Part shown: piece after piece, positions 25,320 through 33,516 of the stretch
Numbering within the stretch: position 1 is the stretch's first letter
How the letters are laid out: every line of letters starts with the position of its first letter
From: Myxococcota bacterium
Lineage (GTDB): Bacteria; Myxococcota_A; UBA9160; UBA4427
DNA: 35,308 nt
Assembly: GCA_029941885.1 (NCBI GenBank)
Contig: JAPYTP010000046.1
Location: forward strand, 1 to 35,308
Direction: 5' to 3'
Position numbers and translations under genes: made by a program
The notes under the pieces: generated by a model
The model's database searches: none
What the model saw: the letters and a program-made list of their open reading frames with translations, nothing else
Told to the model about the DNA's origin: nothing

Positions 25320-27425
25320 CTACACGTGCGCCTTCACCCGTTTCGCAACCTTGCTCGCAGTGAAGCCGAAATGATTGGCCAGGGCCTCGTAGGGCGCGGA
25401 CGCGCCGAAGCTCTCCATCCCGATGACCAGCCCGCGGCGCCCGACGAAGCGGCGGAGAGTCTCTCCACGACCCGCTTCGATCGCAACGATCGGCGTGCCG
25501 TCGTCCGGCAGAATCGCGTCCTGGTCGGCTTCGGATTGTTCGAGAAAGAGTTCGACACTCGGCATCGATACGACGCGCGACTTCAGGCCATCTCGGGCGA
25601 GCTCCTCGGCGGCTCCCACCGCGAGGGAAACCTCGCTTCCGGTGGCAAGCAGAACCACATCGGCCTTCCCGTCGGGATTCGAAACGATATAGGCACCCTT
25701 CCAGACGTCGGTCGGCTCGAAGCTCTCGGGGCGCTCGAGACCGGGCAGTCCCTGCCGCGTGAGGGAGAGCAGAATCGGCCCACTCGCGCATCGGTCGGAC
25801 CCCTGGGCAGCCTGCAAATAGTAGGCGTAGGCCATCGCGGTCTCGACCCCGTCGGCTGGACGAAAGACCGTCAGGCCCGGAATCACCCGAAGGCTGTCCA
25901 ACTGCTCGACGGGTTGGTGGGTCGGGCCGTCCTCGCCAACGAAGATCGAGTCGTGGGTGAACACGAAGAGCGTCTGAGCCTTCTGGAGAGCCGCGAGTCG
26001 AATCGCGGGACGCATGTAATCGCTGAAGATCATGAACGTGCCGCAATAGGCGAGGAATGTCCCGTCGAGCGCGATCCCGTTGGCGATCGAGCCCATCGCA
26101 TGCTCGCGCACCCCGAAGTGGATATTCCGTCCGGCAAATGGATCGATGCCCTCGCCCGCGCCCGGTCCGACGACGCCCGCGCTCTTGACGATCGGCGGTG
26201 CCGCCGACCCTGCGAGGTCCGCGGAGCCCCCTGCCATGTACGGGACGTACTCCGCCAACCGCTCGAGCACCGTCGCGGAATGCTTGCGAGTGGCGTTCTT
26301 CGCTCCGTCCAGTCCCTCGACCAGTTTGTCGGTGAGATCCGTCGGCATCGACCGCGTACGTGCGGTATCCCAGGCCGCGGCCGCCTCGGCATTCGCCACG
26401 CGCCAGGTCTCGAGTCGCGCATCGGCCGCGACCCGCTCGGCGTGCTTCGCTGCCCCACGACCGACACAGTATTCCCGAACGTCATCGGGCACGATCAGGT
26501 CGCCCTCTGTCGGCCAACCCAGTCCACTCTTTGCCAGCTTCGTCTCGTCCTCGCCCAGCGGGCCGCCGTGTGCCTTGTTGCGTCCTTCGAAATTCGGTGC
26601 CCCGCGACCGATCAGGGTCTTGAGGATGATCAGCGTGGGACGACCCGTCTCCCGCCGTCCGGCTTCGAGCGCCTCCGCTAGGGCCGTCCGGTCCTGACCG
26701 TCGACGGCGTCGACGACATGCCAGCCGTAGGCGTCGAAGCGCTTGGGAACGCTCTCGCTGAACGTGATCTCTGTGCCACCGTCGATCGTGATGGCATTAT
26801 CGTCGTAGATGAAGATCAGGTTGCCGAGCGAGTGACTCCCCGCGAAGGACGCCGCCTCGGATGATACGCCCTCCATCAGGCATCCGTCGCCGACGATACC
26901 GTAGACGAAATGCTGTCCGGGCCGGTCGCGGCCCGCTCCCTCGATCGCTCCGCCACCGAATTGTGAACCGGTCATGCGACCGGCCAGTGCCATTCCGACC
27001 GCGTGGGCAATCCCCTGTCCGAGCGGCCCGGTCGTCAGTTCGACACCGGCGGTATCCCCGTATTCCGGATGACCGGGCGTGCGGGATCCGAGCTGCCGGA
27101 ATCGCCCGATATCCTCGAGGCTCAGATCGAATCCGAAGAGATGGAGCAGCGAGTACTGCAGCAGCGATGCGTGGCCGTTGGACAGGATGAAGCGGTCGCG
27201 CAGCGGCCATTCCGGGTCTTGGGGATCGAAGCGCAGATGGTTGTCCCACAGCTCGAATGCCGCGGCCGCCAGGGCCATCGCGGCCCCGACATGTCCGATC
27301 CCCGCTCTTTCGACAGCGTCTACGGCGAGAAAGCGGATGGTGTTCTCGATTCGCCCGAGCAGCGCGGGATCATCGGTTCCCCCGGATCGAGGGGAAGAAG
27401 AGACTGGGGTCGCGTGGGCGGACAT
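25320..27425 (-). CDS. tkt: Transketolase
   Basis: Thiamine-diphosphate enzyme of the pentose phosphate pathway that moves two-carbon units between sugars. The 701 residues cover the three expected domains. The N-terminal domain has DRFILSNGHASLLQYSLLHL, TPGHPEYGDTAGVELTTGPLGQG and the ThDP motif GDGCLMEGVSSEAASFAGS...IFIYDDN. The middle domain has HFGVREHAMGSIANG (catalytic Glu), then THDSIFVGEDGPTHQPVEQL. The C-terminal domain ends with a 'GMESFGASAPYEALANHFGFT' stretch typical of Tkt. The ATG at 27425 is preferred because GAGGAAA lies 9 bases upstream; the TTG at 27443 overlaps that site. About 290 bases without a gene separate it from the TonB operon, holding one small hairpin (GTCCGC/GCGGAC, 27488-27505). 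Confidence 0.97.
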   Translation of the reverse strand: MSAHATPVSSSPRSGGTDDPALLGRIENTIRFLAVDAVERAGIGHVGAAMALAAAAFELWDNHLRFDPQDPEWPLRDRFILSNGHASLLQYSLLHLFGFDLSLEDIGRFRQLGSRTPGHPEYGDTAGVELTTGPLGQGIAHAVGMALAGRMTGSQFGGGAIEGAGRDRPGQHFVYGIVGDGCLMEGVSSEAASFAGSHSLGNLIFIYDDNAITIDGGTEITFSESVPKRFDAYGWHVVDAVDGQDRTALAEALEAGRRETGRPTLIILKTLIGRGAPNFEGRNKAHGGPLGEDETKLAKSGLGWPTEGDLIVPDDVREYCVGRGAAKHAERVAADARLETWRVANAEAAAAWDTARTRSMPTDLTDKLVEGLDGAKNATRKHSATVLERLAEYVPYMAGGSADLAGSAAPPIVKSAGVVGPGAGEGIDPFAGRNIHFGVREHAMGSIANGIALDGTFLAYCGTFMIFSDYMRPAIRLAALQKAQTLFVFTHDSIFVGEDGPTHQPVEQLDSLRVIPGLTVFRPADGVETAMAYAYYLQAAQGSDRCASGPILLSLTRQGLPGLERPESFEPTDVWKGAYIVSNPDGKADVVLLATGSEVSLAVGAAEELARDGLKSRVVSMPSVELFLEQSEADQDAILPDDGTPIVAIEAGRGETLRRFVGRRGLVIGMESFGASAPYEALANHFGFTASKVAKRVKAHV

Positions 27426-27713
27426 GAAGAGCGATTTCCTCAATCGCGCGCATGAAGGGGTCGCGCGGGTCTCGGCTCGTGGGGGGTGTCCGCAGGGACG
27501 CGGACCCGAGAAATCGGCCAGACACTAACCCCGAACCCAGCCCGAAGAAATGGGCCATGGGTGGCGAATCGAAACCCCGCGGGCTTTTTCGCGGACGCGA
27601 GTGTGGTGGGCGATCACCCGCCCGTCGGCAACCACGCGGCCGGTTCGAGTCAACCGCGCTGGTCGGGGTTCCCGGGGTTCGCGCTTGGAATACGGAGAGG
27701 ACCGACGACGCCC

Positions 27714-29048
27714 CTAGTTCTCTCCCAGGCGGGCTTTCTCGCGCCCGACATAGGCCTTCCACTTCCCGGCGACTTCTGCTGTCCCCTCGAAACCCTCGGC
27801 TCGGGTGAACGCGCGCTCCGCGGCTCTCCATTTCTTGTCGTTTGCGGCGGCGATTCCGAAGAGGATATGAGCCTGCCCCTCGTCGTTCAGCTCCCCTTTA
27901 TCGAAGGCCTGGTCGAGTGAGGTTCGGGCGTCCCCCCAGCGTCCGAGCTGAAGGTTCACCTGAGCGAGCCGCACATAGAGCGTGCCGGTTTCGTTCAGCT
28001 CCGCCGCCTTGGCCAACGGTTCCACCGCGAGAGCCCATTCGCGCGACTGCAGCAGCGTATCCGAGTAGGTCTGATAGGCCATCTTGGTGGGCTCGATGCT
28101 GCCGTCGTCGAGTCCCTGTTTCATCACCGCAGCACCTCGATGCGGGACACCCTCGACCATGAACATCTGCGCGATTCGTGTGAGGTCACGATCTTCCGTG
28201 ACGAACCCCTCGGCCTTGGCCAACTGCTGGATCGCGAGACTCTTTGCCATGTCGTCGAGTTCGGAGTAGATCGCCGCCATCTGGGACCAATAGGCCTTCT
28301 TCGGGTAGGTGAGGATGATGTCATCCAGGAGAGCCAGCGCTTCCCCGTATTCCTGGCGCCCCAAATGGAGCGAGAGGAGCAGTCGATACCACGCCTCGCG
28401 CGGCTCGGCCGCAAGCGTAACGGCCTTCGTGGCGGGTACGACCGCATCGTCCGTTCGCTCTGCCTGGTAGTAGGTGACGGCGAGGGTGTAGTACGAAGAG
28501 GGGGCGGGTGACTCGACTTTCGAGATCCAATCCTCGAGGGTCAAGATCGCGTCGTCATAGCGCTCCAGCATCGTCTGGAGCTGACCGACCATGAAGAGAA
28601 TCTTGAGATGCCCTTCGGGCTGTAGTGCTTCCTCGGAGACCGCAGCCTCGAGATAGCCCAGCGCCTTCTCGTGGTCACCATCCTGAACGGCAAGGCTGCC
28701 CAGAGTCTCGTTGATCCGAGCCCGGCCATAGGGTTTGGACCGCTTCAGGTTGATGCCCTCGAGTATATCGGTCGCCGCCGCGCGCGCGGCAGCCACCTCC
28801 TCGTCGGTGCCCGAGAGCTGAATGAGCCCGTACACCTTGACCATCTTCTTGAGATTGCGCTTCCCGAACTGAAACTTGTTCGCCTGTGAGAAGGCCGGTC
28901 CGGCAATGACGATCAACGAAAGCGCGACCAGCAGCGACACCGCGGCGGTCAGCCAACGGGCCACTCGGCGGGAACGCACCTTTGCCCCGCTCTCTGTTTC
29001 GCAGCCAATATTTCGCGAGTGATCGTTTCGCATCATGATCTCAACCAT
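27714..29048 (-). CDS. TPR-repeat protein of the TonB2-type operon
   Basis: A 444-residue protein with an N-terminal membrane anchor or signal segment (WLTAAVSLLVALSLIVIAGPAFSQA, about 32-56), followed by helical tetratricopeptide-like repeats such as DHEKALGYLEAAV, RYDDAILTLEDWI, EYGEALALLDDII, EWALAVEPLAKAAEL and RWGDARTSLDQAF. It is probably periplasmic. Members of this family close TonB2-type clusters that also carry TtpC, ExbB2, ExbD2 and TonB2, as described in Vibrio. Its exact job there is not settled; scaffolding is the usual guess. The first ATG at 29048 is used, but the two ATGs at residues 5-6 are equally possible. It lies 68 bases after tonB and is the last gene of the operon. Confidence 0.85.
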   Translation of the reverse strand: MVEIMMRNDHSRNIGCETESGAKVRSRRVARWLTAAVSLLVALSLIVIAGPAFSQANKFQFGKRNLKKMVKVYGLIQLSGTDEEVAAARAAATDILEGINLKRSKPYGRARINETLGSLAVQDGDHEKALGYLEAAVSEEALQPEGHLKILFMVGQLQTMLERYDDAILTLEDWISKVESPAPSSYYTLAVTYYQAERTDDAVVPATKAVTLAAEPREAWYRLLLSLHLGRQEYGEALALLDDIILTYPKKAYWSQMAAIYSELDDMAKSLAIQQLAKAEGFVTEDRDLTRIAQMFMVEGVPHRGAAVMKQGLDDGSIEPTKMAYQTYSDTLLQSREWALAVEPLAKAAELNETGTLYVRLAQVNLQLGRWGDARTSLDQAFDKGELNDEGQAHILFGIAAANDKKWRAAERAFTRAEGFEGTAEVAGKWKAYVGREKARLGEN

Positions 29049-29116
29049 CCAGTCCAGTCGAAAATTGCTCCATCATGCGACCGAATCGCATCAAGACGGC
29101 GCTCCGCTCGCGATTC

Positions 29117-29737
29117 TCAGGAAGCCTCGCTGCCGAGCCTGAATGGAATCGAGATACGCACTCCATGTTGCTCGACGGCCTCGCCGTTCACAATTTTCGG
29201 GTTGTATTTCCACTGCAACACGGCCTTGATCGCCGCCTTGTTGAAGATCGAGCTCGGCTCGTACGCGATGACTTTCGCATCCTTGACGGAACCGGATTTG
29301 CTGATCGTGAACTCGATCAGAACTCGGCCTTCGATTCCACGCTGGAGTGCTCTCTCCGGATATTGCGGCGGTACGCGAACCATCGGAACCGCGTCGCCGT
29401 CCGCGGAAGCCATGCTGAAACCGCCGCCTGTATCGAGAGACATCGACGTATCGACCGCCGCGGCGATTCCGATCCCGCCCCCATCGAGATTCGCACTCTG
29501 GTCCATCTCGAAATCCGGCGGCGGCGGGGTGTCGTCGATCTTTTCCTTCTTCGGGGGCTCGCGCTCCTTCTTCTTGACTTCTTCGCTCCGTTTGACGCGA
29601 ACGAAATCGACGACCTTGATACCGGGACTCTCATCGAGTTCGCCCTCGACTCCGATCAGGCTCTGCATCAAATAGAAGAGCCCGAAAGTCACACAGGCAG
29701 CGAACCCGAAGGCGATCAGGAAACGTGCCGCAACCAT
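29117..29737 (-). CDS. TonB family energy-transducing protein (TonB2-like)
   Basis: A 206-residue inner-membrane protein that passes proton-motive force to outer-membrane receptors. It has an N-terminal anchor (residues 4-27) with a very short cytoplasmic end. A periplasmic linker follows with charged Lys/Glu and proline stretches (KKKEREPPKKEK, TPPPPDFEMD), shorter than in classical TonB as in TonB2 types. The C-terminal domain is VPPQYPERALQRGIEGRVLIEF, KSGSVKDAKVI and 'AAIKAVLQWKYNPKIVNGEAV'. It starts 2 bases after the exbD stop. No TonB-dependent receptor is encoded in the window, so the transported ligand is unknown. Confidence 0.94.
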   Translation of the reverse strand: MVAARFLIAFGFAACVTFGLFYLMQSLIGVEGELDESPGIKVVDFVRVKRSEEVKKKEREPPKKEKIDDTPPPPDFEMDQSANLDGGGIGIAAAVDTSMSLDTGGGFSMASADGDAVPMVRVPPQYPERALQRGIEGRVLIEFTISKSGSVKDAKVIAYEPSSIFNKAAIKAVLQWKYNPKIVNGEAVEQHGVRISIPFRLGSEAS

Positions 29738-29739
29738 GG

Positions 29740-30147
29740 CTAGTTCAACTCCGCAGCGATCGAGATATCTTCGACACCCGCCAATCTCGCCTGATCCATC
29801 ACTTCGACGAGAAGCCCGTTGGCCGACGCGGATGAGGGCGCCACCACGACCTGTCCGTTCGGGCGTTCTGCGTGCAATCGCTCGATATTCGCGCGCACCG
29901 CGCGGATATCGACCGAGCGTCGGTCGACGAAGATCAGGCCCTCGTTCGTGATCTGGATCAGGATATTCTCGTTCTCCGTGACGGTCTTCGCCGATTCGCC
30001 CGGAGGCGGCCGATTGAGATCGATGCCGACTTCCTTGATGAAGGACGCTGTGACGATAAAGAAGATGAGCATGATGAAGACCACGTCGAGCATCGGAGTC
30101 AGATCAACTTCGGCTTCCTCCATGTTTGAAGACCTGCGCCTCCTCAT
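29740..30147 (-). CDS. exbD: ExbD-type biopolymer transport protein
   Basis: Proton-channel subunit that works with ExbB to energise TonB. The 135 residues have a short cytoplasmic end, then one membrane helix carrying the essential Asp21 in LTPMLDVVFIMLIFFIVTASF. A periplasmic ExbD/TolR domain follows (EVGIDLNRPPPGES...ILIQITNEGLIFVDRR...VVVAPSSASANGLLVEVMDQARLAG). It overlaps the upstream exbB stop by four bases (ATGA), so the two are translationally coupled, and tonB follows after 2 bases. ExbD2-like assignment comes from the operon context. Confidence 0.95.
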   Translation of the reverse strand: MRRRRSSNMEEAEVDLTPMLDVVFIMLIFFIVTASFIKEVGIDLNRPPPGESAKTVTENENILIQITNEGLIFVDRRSVDIRAVRANIERLHAERPNGQVVVAPSSASANGLLVEVMDQARLAGVEDISIAAELN

Positions 30148-30674
30148 GATCCGCCTCCATGCTCGATCTCGAGCCGATCGGCCAATCGCTCACCTTCGTC
30201 GGCCGCGAAATTATCGAGACGCGCCGACAGGATCAGACCCGAAAGGGCCGCAACCATCCCCGCCATCGTCGGGATCGTTGCTTTCGACACGCCACCTGCC
30301 ATCGCCTTCGCGTTCCCACTTCCCGCGATCGCCATCACGTCGAAGACCTCCATCATTCCCGTCACCGTTCCCAGCAACCCAAGCAGTGGACAGAGGGCCA
30401 CGAGCACACGGATATAGGGCAAGCCGTCTTCGAGTTGCATGCGCAATTCCGAGACCTTGAGCCGACGAATCTGATGAGCGTCCCAGGACGAGTGATCGCT
30501 TCGCGCCTGCCAGTCTCTCTGAACCTCATCCGCAACCTGCGGAAAGACACGATAGAAATAGTAGAAGCGCTCCAACATCAGCGTCCACATCACCACTGTG
30601 ACGGCACCAATGAAGTTGAGTACAACTCCGCCCGTTTCCAGGAAGGCCTGAACGTCGAGAATCATCTGACCCAT
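30144..30674 (-). CDS. exbB: ExbB-type proton channel protein (MotA/TolQ/ExbB), short form
   Basis: A 176-residue inner-membrane protein of the MotA/TolQ/ExbB family. Three membrane segments are visible: an N-terminal helix (LNFIGAVTVVMWTLMLERFYYF), a second around IRVLVALCPLLGLLGTVTGMMEVF with the conserved LLGLLGTVTGM, and a third, KATIPTMAGMVAALSGLIL. The short length and position between the TtpC-like gene and exbD match ExbB2 of TonB2 systems. It begins 9 bases after the TtpC-like stop and overlaps exbD by 4 bases. It should form the pentameric channel around ExbD. Confidence 0.94.
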   Translation of the reverse strand: MGQMILDVQAFLETGGVVLNFIGAVTVVMWTLMLERFYYFYRVFPQVADEVQRDWQARSDHSSWDAHQIRRLKVSELRMQLEDGLPYIRVLVALCPLLGLLGTVTGMMEVFDVMAIAGSGNAKAMAGGVSKATIPTMAGMVAALSGLILSARLDNFAADEGERLADRLEIEHGGGS

Positions 30675-30683
30675 GGGGTGCGA

Positions 30684-32144
30684 CTATTCCTGTTGCGCGA
30701 TCAGGCCCGCGCTCTGTTCGTCAAGGGTATCGACGATCTTCTTCGTGTTATTCGCAAGGGCGGCATGCAGCAGCACCAACGGAATTGCCACGACGAGACC
30801 GAGCATCGTTGTCACGAGGGCTTCCGATATACCACCCGCCATCATCCGCGGATCACCGGCGCCAAAGAGCGTGATCGCCTGGAAGGTCCGGATCATTCCG
30901 GTCACCGTTCCGAGCAGACCCATCAGCGGGGCAACCACGGAGACGATGCGCACCAGCCAAACGAGGCTCTCGAGCTGACTCGACTCGCGGAGCACGACCT
31001 CATCGAGCATGAGTTCGAGCTGTTCGCGGTCCGCGTCCGGATTATCGACCGCAACGGCGAGAATCCGACCGAGGGGATTGTTCTTGTCGGGTCGACTGTT
31101 TTTCTTCTGCGCCGCGACCCTCTGGCCGGTCAGAACGAGCACGATCATCTTGTAGATGCCGAGCAATCCAGCGAGAATTCCGAGCCCGATCACCGTATAG
31201 CCGACCGGCCCACCTTCCGGCAGTCGCTCGACCAGACCACGGGTTTCGATCAAGACCGCCAGCAGGGATCCGCGACTCGGGTCAACGGCGAGGCCCATCA
31301 GCACCTCGCTCGAGCCCGTGTACTCACCGACCGTATCCACAAACCGCCCCGGAGGCTGACGGCTCAGCTCCTGGAGCTGCTGGGCGTTCGAATCCCAGAG
31401 CAGGTATCGGCCCTCAGAGATGACCGAGAAGACGCCCGCACGCGTCACCCGGCGCTTGACGATCCCGCCGGGCGTATACACTTCGGCTTCGAACTCGACG
31501 ACTTTTCCCTGCTCGACCATCTCGTGGACCATTTCCGCCCAGAGTCGTTCGAGATTGGCGATCGACGGGAGTTCCTTGCTCTTGCCGAGTTCTTCGAGAA
31601 ACTCGACGCGATCGCGACCGAATTGAGCGGTGGTAATCGATGCCTCGACGTTGCCTCGCGTGTCGCCCGAAATCTGGCGCGTGACGCCGAAGAGCTCCCC
31701 GAGATTGCCCATGCGCTGGTCGAGCGCCTCTTCGAGCTCGGCGATCTCGACTTCCTTCTCCTGGTATTCCTTCTCGAGCGCCTGGCTTCGGGCTTCTTCG
31801 CGTGCTTCCTGGCGTTTCGCATCCGCCAAGAGCCGACTCTGATCGTCGCGAGCCGCCTTGAATCGACTCTCGCGCTCGATGTCCTCGCGCTTCTCGACCG
31901 CCCAGCTGCTCCTGACCGCCTCGAGGAGTTCTTCCACGGTCGTGACCGTCGGGCTCTCGATCACCATCGCCGGCGGCTCGGCGTCCTGCGCCACGGCCGC
32001 TCCGGAGACGAGGCCAGAGAGCGCCAAGGCTATTGCGAGAACCGTCGTCGCCATGGACATGGACATGGACATGGACATGGACATGGACCCCGCTGTTGGG
32101 AATCCTGGACTACGCGACCCGGTCGCAAGAAAAGAAGACATCAT
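30684..32144 (-). CDS. TtpC-like long MotA/TolQ/ExbB-family protein
   Basis: A 486-residue protein whose C-terminal third is an ExbB-like membrane domain (GYTVIGLGILAGLLGIYKMIVLV, then LVWLVRIVSVVAPLMGLLGTVTGMIRTF, then LVTTMLGLVVAIPLVLLHAALA). The N-terminal part is periplasmic: a signal-peptide-like segment (ATTVLAIALALSGLVSGAAVAQ), a long charged coiled coil (about 75-145), then a beta-rich region. This matches TtpC, needed for TonB2 function in Vibrio. The first ATG overlaps the DUF3450 stop (TGATG). Between it and the signal segment lie six ATGs in a hexanucleotide repeat, so any of these could serve as start; the signal peptide follows the last one directly. Confidence 0.9.
   Translation of the reverse strand: MMSSFLATGSRSPGFPTAGSMSMSMSMSMSMATTVLAIALALSGLVSGAAVAQDAEPPAMVIESPTVTTVEELLEAVRSSWAVEKREDIERESRFKAARDDQSRLLADAKRQEAREEARSQALEKEYQEKEVEIAELEEALDQRMGNLGELFGVTRQISGDTRGNVEASITTAQFGRDRVEFLEELGKSKELPSIANLERLWAEMVHEMVEQGKVVEFEAEVYTPGGIVKRRVTRAGVFSVISEGRYLLWDSNAQQLQELSRQPPGRFVDTVGEYTGSSEVLMGLAVDPSRGSLLAVLIETRGLVERLPEGGPVGYTVIGLGILAGLLGIYKMIVLVLTGQRVAAQKKNSRPDKNNPLGRILAVAVDNPDADREQLELMLDEVVLRESSQLESLVWLVRIVSVVAPLMGLLGTVTGMIRTFQAITLFGAGDPRMMAGGISEALVTTMLGLVVAIPLVLLHAALANNTKKIVDTLDEQSAGLIAQQE
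32052..32087 (-). repeat. Hexanucleotide repeat with six in-frame ATGs
   Basis: Six copies of ATGTCC-type hexamers (read on the minus strand; the last ATG is followed by GCG) encode Met-Ser repeats just before the signal segment of the TtpC-like protein. The unit is a multiple of three, so slippage would change the number of Met-Ser pairs and start codons but not the frame. Confidence 0.92.
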
Positions 32145-32941
32145 CAGCTCTGGCCTCCAGAAATGGGCTGCGGAAGGGGCACTCGGATCAGCTGTGGCGC
32201 GGACTGCTTCTTCGCAACGCGAAGCCCCTCGTCGATCCAGTTGGCATAGTCGCCCGAATCAAGCGTTTGGTATCGTTTGGCTTCTTGGTTCCACACGCCG
32301 TACTCCGAAGCGTCGCGCGTTTTGTAGAGGAGCCCGATTCGGCCGATCCGAAGGAAGTCGACAGGAACTTCGACTCCATTTTTCACAATCGTTCCCCCAT
32401 GCGCATCGATGGTTCGACCGTAGTCGCCCTCGATCTGATAGGCCTCGAGGATGCGGCGGTAGCGCTCCGGCTCCGCGACATCCGACAAGCGCATCAGAAC
32501 ACGAAGGCTGGCCACGCGGTTCGTGCGCTCTTCGAGAAGGAAGGGCATATCCAGCTTCACGAAGCTGTCGAGCGCCTCGATCATCTTGAGCATGAGCGGC
32601 GTCACAGCACGACCCACCTCTTCGACCTCGTCGATCTGGAGCTGGAGCGAATCCAATTCCAAGTTCTGCGAATCGATGACCTGACCGAGCTGCTTGTTGA
32701 AGATCTGAAGCGATTCGATCTTCTTGTTCGTCAGACGGAACTGGGCGATCAAACTATCGGTCGCCGACGCGATCCCCTCGACGCGCTGTTGGGATTCGGC
32801 GCCAGAAGCATTGGCTTCCACACGCTCTTCAATCGGCGGATCGAGTTGCTGCGCTGCGACGGTCGAGGCCGCAAGCGAACTCGCAAGGATGCTGGTTGCG
32901 GCAGTGGCAATCCCAATCGCCGTCGCCCTTAAGGTCATCAT
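32144..32941 (-). CDS. DUF3450 family periplasmic protein, first gene of the TonB2-type operon
   Basis: A 265-residue protein with a signal peptide (ATAIGIATAATSILASSLAASTVAAQ), then a long coiled coil (residues about 30-95, LTNKKIESLQIFNKQLGQVI...LQLQIDEVEEVG). The family-typical stretch is 'LDSFVKLDMPFLLEERTNRVASLRVLM'. DUF3450 genes regularly head TonB2/TtpC clusters; the molecular role is unknown, but coiled-coil contact with TtpC in the periplasm is plausible. The start is one of two adjacent ATGs (32941 or 32938), with GGAGAG 5 bases upstream. The stop overlaps the next gene by one base, so translation is coupled. A palindrome lies 59 bases before the start. Confidence 0.88.
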   Translation of the reverse strand: MMTLRATAIGIATAATSILASSLAASTVAAQQLDPPIEERVEANASGAESQQRVEGIASATDSLIAQFRLTNKKIESLQIFNKQLGQVIDSQNLELDSLQLQIDEVEEVGRAVTPLMLKMIEALDSFVKLDMPFLLEERTNRVASLRVLMRLSDVAEPERYRRILEAYQIEGDYGRTIDAHGGTIVKNGVEVPVDFLRIGRIGLLYKTRDASEYGVWNQEAKRYQTLDSGDYANWIDEGLRVAKKQSAPQLIRVPLPQPISGGQS

Positions 32942-32999
32942 TCAATCTCTCCACGGTCCTCGTCGGACCAAATCGACTCTTCAACTTCTCGTCGCGACT

Positions 33000-33021
33000 C
33001 ACGATGTTATTCCACATCGTG
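33000..33021. promoter_or_regulatory. 22-bp palindrome upstream of the TonB2-type operon
   Basis: Perfect 8-bp arms, CACGATGT (33000-33007) and ACATCGTG (33014-33021), around a 6-base TATTCC centre, 59 bases before the first ATG of the operon. The size and spacing fit an operator for a dimeric repressor. It does not resemble the Fur consensus. The regulator is unknown. Confidence 0.5.
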
Positions 33022-33214
33022 TGATGCATGACTGTATCGCTCGCCTCGTCCTCGGCTCCCTTACCACGACTCCACGGGGCTGTGTACACTACACCTCTTC
33101 ACGCCCCGACCGCACCCGACCCTTTGAGGCCCATCCCGAGCGATCGCTCGCCGGATCGGCCTCTGAAAAGGATCCACCGGGATTCGAAGAAAAAGCGGGC
33201 TCGACTTGGATCCA

Positions 33215-33334
33215 AGTGGCTCTTTCAGTTGGCCCCAGTGGCTCTTTCAGTTGGAGTGGCTCTTTCAGTTGGCCCCAGTGGTTCTTTCAGTTGGAGTGGC
33301 TCTTTCAGTTGGCCCCAGTGGCTCTTTCAGTTGG
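33215..33334. repeat. 120-bp array of alternating 22- and 18-bp repeats
   Basis: The 18-base core AGTGGCTCTTTCAGTTGG occurs six times. Every odd copy is followed by CCCC, so units alternate 22 and 18 bases and make three 40-base higher-order repeats. One copy has a single C-to-T change (33282). There are no unique spacers, so it is not a CRISPR, and the 40-base period is not a multiple of three, so it is unlikely to be coding. Confidence 0.92.
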
Positions 33335-33455
33335 GTAGTTGGTCGCGATCTTGGTGTGGCCCTCCGCTCGCTCCGCGCCGAGAGACTAGACCGATCGCGA
33401 GCCACCGCTCCGAGCACGCCGAGGGGCGGCAAGTCGTGACGACGTCCTGATAGCT

Positions 33456-33516
33456 TTCTCCAGGGCCGGTTCAGCCTTCGCCGGGGAACCGGCCTTCGAT
33501 TGATCGTTCTGGAGAA
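33456..33516. other. Nested inverted repeat (structured element)
   Basis: Two inverted repeats share one centre. The inner arms are GGCCGGTTC (33464-33472) and GAACCGGCC (33486-33494). The outer arms are TTCTCCAG (33456-33463) and CTGGAGAA (33509-33516). The left arms are contiguous, giving a 17-base arm; the right arms are separated by 14 bases. It could be a terminator-like or RNA structure, or part of a mobile repeat. There is no T run next to the inner stem. Confidence 0.6.

Noticed and set aside
27488..27505. GTCCGC/GCGGAC hairpin upstream of the transketolase gene
   Set aside because: Only 6 bp in a very GC-rich stretch, with no T run; likely by chance.
30159..32249. 696-codon open frame on the plus strand, rich in His, Arg and Asp
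   Set aside because: It lies exactly antisense to exbB and the TtpC-like gene, both clear family members; the long opening follows from high-GC codon use on the other strand.
33215..33334. Possible CRISPR array
   Set aside because: Repeats are directly adjacent or separated only by CCCC, with no unique spacers, and no cas genes are present.
32724..33338. Plus-strand frame ending in SGSFSW/LFQL-type peptide repeats
   Set aside because: The peptide repeat is produced by the 40-base DNA array, whose period changes frame each time; the upstream part is antisense to DUF3450.
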